A stretch of DNA of 7,961 nucleotides from Deltaproteobacteria bacterium CG_4_8_14_3_um_filter_43_13 (GTDB lineage: Bacteria > Desulfobacterota > UBA8473): assembly GCA_002782605.1 (NCBI GenBank), contig PFIF01000074.1:1-7961 (forward strand), written 5' to 3'. A model generated the notes under the pieces. That model did no database searches. It was not told the origin of the DNA and saw only the letters and a program-made list of their open reading frames with translations. The translations under genes and the position numbers were made by a program. Positions within the stretch are counted from its first letter, which is position 1; every line of letters begins with the position of its first letter. Below, in pieces: positions 1-5,184 of this stretch.

Positions 1-264
1 TACGAGGTGGGGCTGGTGACCCGGATAGTTTCCGCTGAGCAGCTTCTCCCTACGGCAACGGAGATGGCTGAGAGTATCTGTCAAAATAGTCCTCTCGCAA
101 TAAGGGCAGTAAAAGAGCTGATTCGGAGAGGGGAGGATATGAGCCGCCCTGATGCCATGTCTCTAACAGACCATGTAACTCATAGCCTGATGCGCACTGA
201 GGACATAATGGAGGGTTTTAAAGCCTTCGTGGAAAAGAGGCCACCTGCCTGGAAAGGGAGATAG
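1..264 (+). CDS. Enoyl-CoA hydratase/isomerase (crotonase) family, C-terminal fragment
   Basis: This is the C-terminal third of a crotonase cut by the left window edge. The frame is open from base 1, so the real start lies upstream and the GTG at position 7 is only an internal codon. What is visible is the family's C-terminal helical region: GLVTRIV (the usual 'GLV..vv' turn after the catalytic core), then an A-x-x-I-x-x-x-SPLAIRAVKELIRRG helix, and a closing EGFKAFVEKRPPAWKGR segment. That closing segment is nearly the consensus crotonase ending and closely resembles the end of the complete paralogue at 1491-2282 (EGMKSFIEKREPIFKGR). Both oxyanion-hole motifs and the catalytic acid region lie outside the window, so hydratase, isomerase or another crotonase activity cannot be distinguished. 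It ends in TAG and is followed by a repeat-filled gap. Confidence 0.9.
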   Translation, partial: YEVGLVTRIVSAEQLLPTATEMAESICQNSPLAIRAVKELIRRGEDMSRPDAMSLTDHVTHSLMRTEDIMEGFKAFVEKRPPAWKGR

Positions 265-275
265 CGCTTATTTTT

Positions 276-388
276 GTAACTAATCAGGTAGGCACAGAGG
301 CACAAAGAATAGTTCAGGTGGATAGGCTGAAGTTTAGGCTATAGACTATTAGCCTACTTCAGCCTTCAGCCTTCAGTCTAACAGTCTA
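276..388. repeat. Intergenic palindromic element A (octad half plus heptad hairpin)
   Basis: The gap between the first crotonase and the FMN enzyme opens with GTAACTAATCAGG (276-288), the boundary motif also found at other gaps. It continues with octad-type sequence TAGGCACAGAGGCACAAAG (289-307). The second half is unlike the octads: a strong hairpin (324-365) followed by tandem heptamers CTTCAGC, CTTCAGC, CTTCAGT (357-377). No clear right-hand copy of the boundary motif is present, so the right limit is approximate. It looks like a hybrid of two repeat types. A role as mobile repeat, RNA processing signal or attenuator cannot be told apart from sequence. Confidence 0.6.
324..365. other. Strong hairpin upstream of the nitronate monooxygenase-like gene
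   Basis: The arm at 324-341 (AGGCTGAAGTTTAGGCTA) pairs with 350-365 (TAGCCTACTTCAGCCT). All 16 bases of the right arm pair, two unpaired T residues bulge on the left arm, and the loop is about 8 bases (TAGACTAT). No T-tract follows directly, so it is not a typical intrinsic terminator. It ends about 27 bases before the ribosome binding site of the downstream gene, where it could affect mRNA stability or translation. Confidence 0.6.
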
Positions 389-403
389 AAAAAAGGAGGC
401 TCT

Positions 404-1342
404 ATGAAAAACAGGATCACCGAGATACTTGGTTCTCAATATCCCATTATCCTGGGGGCAATGCGTTTTATTACCCTTGCGAAAATGGCGGCAGCCATGT
501 CCAACGCAGGGGGTTTTGGTTTAATAGCTGCCTCAGGGATGAAGGCAGAACCTTTGAGAAAACAGATCAGAAATGCCCGTGAATTGACGGACAACCCCCT
601 CGGTATAAATATCCCTGTCTACAGACCCAATGCCTTTGAGGCCCTGGAGATAGCTATTGAAGAAGGGATAAAGACGATCACTACCTCGGCCGGTGATGCA
701 GGTAAACTCATAAAGAGGATTAAAGAGGCAGGGATTAAGGTGTTGCACATGGCCCCTACAGTAGAGATGGCGAAGAAGGCAGAGGATGCAGGGGTAGATG
801 CCGTTATTGCCGTGGGGACAGAGGCAGGCGGACATGTGGGCCGAGATGAAGTGAGTACACTGACACTCATTCCCCAGGTAGTAGATGCGGTCAAGATACC
901 GGTGGTTGCGGCAGGCGGTATAGGTGATGCACGGGGTTGGGTGGCGGTGCACGCCCTTGGCGCTGAGGGGATACAGATGGGCACCCGTTTCCTTGCCACA
1001 GAGGAGTGCCCTGTCCCTGAGGTATATAAACAGGCAATTCTAGCTGCCAGGGACAATAGTACAATGATTGCGGCAAGAAAGGGTTTCCCTCTAAGAGCAT
1101 TGAAGAATAAGGCTGTTATGGCGATTCGTGAAATGGAGGAAAAAGGTGCCGGACAGGAGGAAATCAACGCGTTCGTGGACAAACTGGGCAGTAAGCATAA
1201 AAACGATCCGGATTATATGCTTATGCCTGCGGGACAAGTTGCAGGATTGACAAAGGAGGTTACCACTATCGAGGAACTTATTAAGCGGATGGTTGAAGGG
1301 GCCAACAGGCCGTCTTTGGAGCTGGCTGGAGGCTTTGAGTAG
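404..1342 (+). CDS. FMN-dependent nitronate monooxygenase / 2-nitropropane dioxygenase-like (FabK-like) TIM-barrel oxidoreductase
   Basis: A 312-residue protein of the 2-nitropropane dioxygenase/FabK superfamily, which binds FMN in a TIM barrel. The N-terminus has the family opening (YPIILGAMRFITLAKMAAAMSNAGGFGLIAASG). The catalytic-loop signature EAGGHVG places the conserved histidine at about residue 144. The phosphate-binding strands are AAGGIGDARG (about 169-178) and GAEGIQMGTRF (about 186-196). Length fits the family. The start is supported by a strong AAGGAGG four bases before the ATG. Homologues are routinely labelled nitronate monooxygenase, but the fold also includes enoyl-ACP reductase FabK and other FMN enzymes acting on thioesters. 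Placement between two crotonases makes an acyl-CoA substrate plausible (inference). Probably cytosolic; no signal peptide or membrane segment is seen. Confidence 0.88.
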   Translation: MKNRITEILGSQYPIILGAMRFITLAKMAAAMSNAGGFGLIAASGMKAEPLRKQIRNARELTDNPLGINIPVYRPNAFEALEIAIEEGIKTITTSAGDAGKLIKRIKEAGIKVLHMAPTVEMAKKAEDAGVDAVIAVGTEAGGHVGRDEVSTLTLIPQVVDAVKIPVVAAGGIGDARGWVAVHALGAEGIQMGTRFLATEECPVPEVYKQAILAARDNSTMIAARKGFPLRALKNKAVMAIREMEEKGAGQEEINAFVDKLGSKHKNDPDYMLMPAGQVAGLTKEVTTIEELIKRMVEGANRPSLELAGGFE

Positions 1343-1344
1343 GA

Positions 1345-1468
1345 GTGACTAATCATGTAGGCACAAAGGCACAGAGTACCAAAGGCACAAAGTAGGGAAA
1401 AACAACAAAACGACCTCACTCTGCTTTGTGCCTATGTGCCTTTGCCACTTTGTGCCTGAGTAAGTTAC
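1345..1468. repeat. Intergenic palindromic octad element B (inverted partner of element C)
   Basis: This fills most of the gap before the PaaG-like gene. It starts GTGACTAATCATG (1345-1357) and ends CCTGAGTAAGTTAC (1455-1468), imperfect inverted ends. The left arm (1358-1396) is a run of degenerate octamers of the type GGCACAAA / GGCACAGA / GTACCAAA. The right arm (1421-1460) carries complementary copies (CTTTGTGCC, ATGTGCC, CTTTGTGCC). The unpaired centre is AC-rich. The whole element matches the reverse complement of 2279-2401 with only about nine differences by eye. It could fold into a long imperfect hairpin in the transcript. No protein-coding content is seen. Confidence 0.85.
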
Positions 1469-1490
1469 GAATAGGATATGGGGGTAAGTT

Positions 1491-2282
1491 ATGGAATGGG
1501 AATTCGTTTTATTTGAGAAAGAGGATGGTATCGGCACAATTACCTTAAATAGACCTGAAAAATACAACGCCCTGGGTGGCAATATGCGACAGGAGATATT
1601 GGCAGCCCTTGAACTCGCCTGTTCTGATAGTGATGTGCGTGTGATAGTGATCACAGGGGCAGGAAAGGCGTTTTGCGTAGGGGGCGATATAGATGAATTT
1701 GTTTCCGGAACTACAAAGGCCCTTTCAAATATCGCTACCAGTGAACGGCCCGCCATGAGCAAGATCGTCCTCTTAATCAATTCTATTGAGAAGCCTGTCA
1801 TTGCCGCTGTAAATGGGGCTGCAGCGGGTGGTGGATGCAACCTTGCCCTCTCGTGTGACATCCGTATTGCGAGTGAGCGTGCCAGATTTTCTCAGGCATT
1901 TGTGAAACGAGGGGTACATCCTGATTGGGGAGGTATCTGGTTTTTACCAAGGCTGGTTGGCTATGCCAAGGCGGCAGAATTGATTTTCACGGGAGACGTG
2001 ATAGATGCTGAAGAAGCGCTTAGGATCGGCATTGTCAATAAAGTGGTGCCCCACGATAACCTCACTAACGCAACAAAAGAACTGGCCCAGAAAATGGCAA
2101 AGAATGCCCCGATACCAATAGCCCTGGCGAAGAGAGGTCTCCAGAATTTTTATAATATGGACATATCACAAGCCGTTGATTACGAAGTGATGACCATTGG
2201 GGTATGCTGGAATACTGAGGATCGAGTTGAGGGCATGAAGTCGTTTATAGAGAAACGTGAGCCAATTTTCAAAGGAAGGTAA
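1491..2282 (+). CDS. Enoyl-CoA hydratase/isomerase family protein, PaaG-like active site
   Basis: A complete 263-residue crotonase. The first oxyanion-hole motif is KAFCVGGDIDEF (F61-D66 core). The second is AAVNGAAAGGGCNLALSCDI, with the NG pair at about 108-109. In classical enoyl-CoA hydratase two glutamates act as acid/base. Here the position of the first is F137 (SQAFVKRG), while the second is kept as E163 (KAAELIFTG). An aspartate occurs in HPDWGG (D145), as in PaaG-type isomerases whose motif is similar (AFVKxGLxPDxGGTWxLPRLVG). An isomerase or specialised hydratase role is therefore more likely than plain hydration (inference). A GGGGGT stretch lies about five bases before the ATG. 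The stop codon TAA overlaps the boundary motif of the downstream repeat. The gene is flanked by inverted copies of one repeat. Confidence 0.92.
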   Translation: MEWEFVLFEKEDGIGTITLNRPEKYNALGGNMRQEILAALELACSDSDVRVIVITGAGKAFCVGGDIDEFVSGTTKALSNIATSERPAMSKIVLLINSIEKPVIAAVNGAAAGGGCNLALSCDIRIASERARFSQAFVKRGVHPDWGGIWFLPRLVGYAKAAELIFTGDVIDAEEALRIGIVNKVVPHDNLTNATKELAQKMAKNAPIPIALAKRGLQNFYNMDISQAVDYEVMTIGVCWNTEDRVEGMKSFIEKREPIFKGR

Positions 2283-2401
2283 CTACTCAGGCACAAAGTG
2301 GCAAAGGCACATAGGCACAAAGCAGAGTGGGGTCGTTTCGTTGTTTTTTCCTACTTTGTGCCTTTGGTACTCTGTGCCTTTGTGCCTGCCTGAATAGTTA
2401 C
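2279..2401. repeat. Intergenic palindromic octad element C (inverted copy of element B)
   Basis: The ends are GTAACTACTCAGG (2279-2291) and CCTGAATAGTTAC (2389-2401), inverted repeats differing at one base. Inside are degenerate octamers (GGCACAAAG, GGCACATA) facing complementary ones (CTTTGTGCC, CTCTGTGCC), with a TCG/T-rich centre. Read on the minus strand it is about 93% identical to 1345-1468. Its left end supplies the TAA stop of the preceding crotonase. The element resembles a small non-autonomous palindromic repeat (MITE- or REP-like). No transposase is present in the window and no convincing target-site duplication is visible. Confidence 0.85.
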
Positions 2402-2429
2402 AAGGAAGATAATTAGAGGAGGGTAGAAG

Positions 2430-3647
2430 ATGACAATTAGGGGACCACTCACCGGCATTAGAATCCTGGACCTATCACATGCCCATGCAGGGCCCTATGG
2501 GTCTCAGCTTTTGGGTGACCTGGGGGCAGAGGTATTAAAGATAGAGCCTCCAGGCAGGGGGGATATCGTTAGGGGGATTAATCCGAGCTTAAAGGGTGAG
2601 AGCTATTATACCCTGGCTCTCAATCGAAACAAGAAGAGCATTGCGCTGGATATGTATACTGAATCAGGCAAAGAGGCATTCTATGACCTGGTCAAAATAT
2701 CTGATGTAGTGTTTGACAATTTTAGAGCCGGTGTCATTGAAAGATTGGGGATTGATTTTGAAACCTTGAAGAAGACGAATCCTAAAATTATCTCTTGTTC
2801 TATTACCGGATATGGTGTAGCCGGGCCATATAAGGATAGACCAGCTATCGATGATATGGTTCAAGGGATTGCAGGCTCATTAAGCCTTGCAGGGGAACCC
2901 GATGGCGGTCCACTTCGTCCTGGCATTGCAATTGCGGATCTTTCAGGAGGTTTTTTTGGTGCTATGGGTGTCGTTGTAGCCCTCTACGAAAGGCAGAAGA
3001 CAGGCAAAGGAGTGAGAGTAGATGTAAACCTTTTAGAATCTACTATGTCACTTATGTCCAATCACTTTCAGATGTTCTTTCTTTCCGGCAAGCCACCAAA
3101 ACCTCAAGGAAAAAGGCATCCTGCTGCCCCTATAGGGGTGTTTCAGACACGGAATGGACATGTAACATTAGGTCTCTCATGGCCGGATATTGCCCATGTG
3201 CTCGGTAGAAGCTGGCTTCTAAACGATCCGAGGTTTGACACAATGGAAAAAAGACTGAAGTCTAAGAATGAATTGGAAAGTATCATGGAAGAGGCCCTCA
3301 TTGAGAAGGATACGGAAGAATGGTTGGAGCTGTTTAAAGAGCATGACATAATTGGCGGACCTATAAACACACTGGACAAGGTAGAGAAAGACCCTCAGGT
3401 GATTTATAATGAGACCGTTATTCATATGGATCATCCGGTCTGCGGGCCGATCAGGGCTATTGCAACTCCTATACACATCAGGGATGGAATGGATGGTAGC
3501 CACGAGCCGCCGCCAACCCTTGGTCAACATACTGAAGAGGTATTGAAAATGGTTCTCGGGTATTCCGATGAAAAGATAAGGTCTATCCAAAAAGAAGCAG
3601 AGGGGCATGCTAAGGAATTGGCAAAGCATGTAAAGGAAAAAATATAA
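2430..3647 (+). CDS. Family III CoA-transferase (CaiB/BaiF, formyl-CoA transferase-like)
   Basis: A 405-residue cytosolic enzyme of the family III CoA-transferases, which move CoA between an acyl-CoA donor and a free carboxylate through aspartyl-CoA intermediates. The N-terminal nucleotide-fold segment is characteristic (TGIRILDLSHAHAGPYGSQLLGDLGAEVLKIEPPGRGD), followed by NRNKKSIALDM and NFRAGVIERLGID. The catalytic aspartate is best assigned to D170 in AIADLSGGFFGAMG, matching Asp169 of formyl-CoA transferase. It is followed by ALYERQKTGKGVRVDVNLLES. Length is normal for the family. The start has AGAGGAGGG six bases upstream. The substrate cannot be read from sequence; relatives act on oxalate, carnitine, benzylsuccinate and others. 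The C-terminal tail after YSDEKI is longer than usual and lysine-rich, and reappears at the end of the next gene. The transporter starts 35 bases downstream, suggesting co-transcription and import-then-activation of one substrate. Confidence 0.93.
   Translation: MTIRGPLTGIRILDLSHAHAGPYGSQLLGDLGAEVLKIEPPGRGDIVRGINPSLKGESYYTLALNRNKKSIALDMYTESGKEAFYDLVKISDVVFDNFRAGVIERLGIDFETLKKTNPKIISCSITGYGVAGPYKDRPAIDDMVQGIAGSLSLAGEPDGGPLRPGIAIADLSGGFFGAMGVVVALYERQKTGKGVRVDVNLLESTMSLMSNHFQMFFLSGKPPKPQGKRHPAAPIGVFQTRNGHVTLGLSWPDIAHVLGRSWLLNDPRFDTMEKRLKSKNELESIMEEALIEKDTEEWLELFKEHDIIGGPINTLDKVEKDPQVIYNETVIHMDHPVCGPIRAIATPIHIRDGMDGSHEPPPTLGQHTEEVLKMVLGYSDEKIRSIQKEAEGHAKELAKHVKEKI
3582..3647 (+). repeat. Shared 3'-terminal coding segment, copy 1 (CoA-transferase tail)
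   Basis: The last 21 codons plus stop of the CoA-transferase gene match the last 21 codons plus stop of the MFS gene at 4954-5019, in phase and without gaps. Identity by hand count is 52 of 66 bases and 14 of 21 residues. The shared peptide core is AKELAKHVK. The two proteins belong to unrelated families, so the similarity is not explained by common function. Confidence 0.75.
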
Positions 3648-3682
3648 ATCAGAATAGTGGTGGCGATATCCCATTAAAGTTT

Positions 3683-4234
3683 ATGGAAAATTCAAAGCTC
3701 TCCTCATGGCGAATTCACTACGGATGGGTTGTAGTTGCCGGGGCATTCCTGGCTACTGCCGTCTCCGGTGGTCTCTTTTATAGCTTTGGCGTATTCTTTC
3801 AACCTCTTCAGGAGGAATTTGGCTGGACGCGGGCTACCACTGCATCGATAAACACCGTGTGGCTGATCAGCTTCGCGATCTCAGGCTATTTCATGGGTTG
3901 GTTGACCGATGTGCGTGGGCCGAGATTTGCCATGTTACTGGGTGCTGTACTCACGGGCACCGGTCTTTTCCTGACCAGCCGTGCCGCCTCCGTGGGACAC
4001 TTCTATCTCACCTATGCCCTTACCGGCATTGGAACAGCCGCTACCTGGTCGCCACCCCTGGCGGTAGTACAGCGGTGGTTTGAGAGAAAGCGCGGACTGA
4101 CACTGGGGATAGTTGCCTCCGGTGTGGGGGCAGGAACGATGGTCTTAAGCCCGCTATTGAGCTGGTTCATCACTTCTTATGGCTGGCGTGAGGCATATAC
4201 ATTGGTCTGGGTGTGCTTTGCTTCGTGGCACTGA
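3683..4234 (+). CDS. MFS transporter (OFA/monocarboxylate-type), N-terminal half of a frameshifted gene
   Basis: This encodes the first six membrane segments of a major facilitator. It opens with the RIHYGWVVVAGAFLATAVSGGLFYSFGVFF helix typical of the oxalate:formate antiporter and monocarboxylate branches. EEFGWTRATTASINTVW follows, then the loop 2-3 signature GWLTDVRGPR (about residues 72-81), and further helices through WSPPLAVVQRWFERKRGLTLGIVASGVGAGTMV. After GWREAYT the frame runs into unrelated residues (LVWVCFASWH) and stops. The homologous continuation lies in another frame beginning before 4213. As read, the product would be half a transporter and probably inactive unless the shift is a sequencing error. 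No good Shine-Dalgarno precedes the ATG. It begins 35 bases after the CoA-transferase and is visibly richer in G+C than its neighbours. Its cargo is likely a small carboxylate (inference). Confidence 0.85.
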   Translation: MENSKLSSWRIHYGWVVVAGAFLATAVSGGLFYSFGVFFQPLQEEFGWTRATTASINTVWLISFAISGYFMGWLTDVRGPRFAMLLGAVLTGTGLFLTSRAASVGHFYLTYALTGIGTAATWSPPLAVVQRWFERKRGLTLGIVASGVGAGTMVLSPLLSWFITSYGWREAYTLVWVCFASWH

Positions 4235-5019
4235 CTCTAAGTGCCCTGGTTCTGATACAAAGTCCCCTGGAAAAAGGGATGTTGCCCTATGGCGCCGCGC
4301 CGCAGCGAATGACAGCCGCTATCCATAACTCAGAAAACCAGCAAGGAGAGGCTCCGGCCGATAAAGAGCACTGGAGGATAGGTGCTGCCGTCAGGACAAA
4401 AGCATTTTACTGCATATGGGGCATCTATGTACTCTCTCTGGTGCCACCCTATGTACTCTCGGCGCACATCGTTCGATTTGCTACTGACAGGGGTGTAACG
4501 GCACTGGCGGCGGCAAGCGCATTGGGGGCATTCGGGATCGGAGGCACCATCGCCCGCGTCGGCGGAGGAGCCCTTTCGGACGTGTTAGGATGGACCAAAG
4601 GTATCGCCCTCTTCTCCTTTCTCACTGCAGTACCTGTCTTTGTTTTAGTTTTAATAGGGACACCGGGGGCGGCTGTAATCTTCGTCATTATGCTCGCCCT
4701 GGGCGTTTTTTCCGGGGCCCGTGTACCACTGATTCCCGGCCTGTTGGGGTGCTATTTCGGTACGGACTATCTGGCCAGGCTGATCGCGATCACCCACGGG
4801 TTGGCTGTAATCTTCGCATCGGGTAGCCCCGCCCTCGCCGGTTTCATCTTCGATCGTACCGGTAGCTACGCTATCCCTTTCTATCTGGCAGGGTTCTGTG
4901 CTGTGGGTGCAGGTATTCTCGCTCTGCTGACACATCCCCCCAGGGTGATAGGGGCTATTCAAACAGAGGCAGAGGAGAATGCTAAAGAATTGGCAAAACA
5001 TGTAAAGGCGAGGTTATAG
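4213..5019 (+). CDS. MFS transporter, C-terminal half of the same frameshifted gene
   Basis: This continues the transporter of 3683-4234 in the -1 frame. The given start is an internal GTG with no ribosome binding site; the frame reads back in homologous sense (IGLGVLCFVALTLSALVLIQSP) to about 4201 and is closed by a TGA at 4189-4191. The switch therefore lies between 4192 and 4231. The half holds the central cytoplasmic loop (SPLEKGMLPYG followed by a charged stretch) and six further hydrophobic segments. A second motif-A-like loop reads GGALSDVLGWTKG. FIFDRTGSYAIPFYLAG lies before the last helix. Combined with the N-terminal half it gives about 445 residues, near normal for the family. The last 21 residues are a charged tail shared with the preceding CoA-transferase rather than a usual MFS ending. 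Confidence 0.85.
   Translation: MLCFVALTLSALVLIQSPLEKGMLPYGAAPQRMTAAIHNSENQQGEAPADKEHWRIGAAVRTKAFYCIWGIYVLSLVPPYVLSAHIVRFATDRGVTALAAASALGAFGIGGTIARVGGGALSDVLGWTKGIALFSFLTAVPVFVLVLIGTPGAAVIFVIMLALGVFSGARVPLIPGLLGCYFGTDYLARLIAITHGLAVIFASGSPALAGFIFDRTGSYAIPFYLAGFCAVGAGILALLTHPPRVIGAIQTEAEENAKELAKHVKARL
4954..5019 (+). repeat. Shared 3'-terminal coding segment, copy 2 (MFS tail)
   Basis: This is the in-phase partner of 3582-3647. The tail reads AIQTEAEENAKELAKHVK and differs from copy 1 mostly at third positions and at four of the first nine and all three of the last residues. Its base composition is closer to the CoA-transferase than to the GC-rich transporter body, suggesting it was copied into the end of the transporter gene. 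Confidence 0.75.
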
Positions 5020-5151
5020 TAACTACTTAGGTTCAAAGTTCCAGGGTTCAAGGTTCAAGGTTAGAAAGCAATGAAAATTGAACGTTTTTAAAGAAATCAA
5101 GGCAACCAACCGTGAACTGTGAACCGTGAACCTAACAACCTGAGTAGTTAC
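5019..5151. repeat. Intergenic palindromic heptad element D
   Basis: The ends are GTAACTACTTAGG (5019-5031) and CCTGAGTAGTTAC (5139-5151), inverted repeats identical at 12 of 13 bases and matching the ends of element C. The interior differs from the octad elements. The left arm (5030-5064) holds degenerate heptamers of the GGTTCAA type. The right arm holds complementary heptamers AACCGTG, AACTGTG, AACCGTG, AACCTAA (5108-5135). The centre is AT-rich. It sits immediately after the MFS stop codon and leaves about 33 bases before the radical SAM gene. No coding potential is seen. Confidence 0.85.
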
Positions 5152-5184
5152 CTTTAGCAATGGATAAAAAGAGGAATATCATAG

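Noticed and set aside
533..1182. Minus-strand open frames opposite the FMN enzyme gene
   Set aside because: They are shadows of the strongly coding plus strand. Their translations show cysteine/proline-rich, low-complexity composition without domains.
1345..2401. CRISPR array based on recurring GGCACAAAG-type units
   Set aside because: The repeats are short, contiguous and degenerate with no unique spacers, and occur in inverted pairs. They are palindromic repeats, not a CRISPR.
2279..2401. Intrinsic terminator after the PaaG-like gene
   Set aside because: The stem is long and imperfect, and the T-run lies in the loop region rather than directly after the stem, so a standard Rho-independent terminator is not supported.
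3859..4083. Plus-strand open frame inside the MFS gene
   Set aside because: It is out of frame with the clear transporter reading and lacks hydrophobic segments or any recognisable motif.
4192..4231. Programmed -1 ribosomal frameshift in the MFS gene
   Set aside because: No X-XXY-YYZ slippery heptamer is visible in the interval, and transporters of this family are not known to need one. Mutation or sequencing error is simpler.
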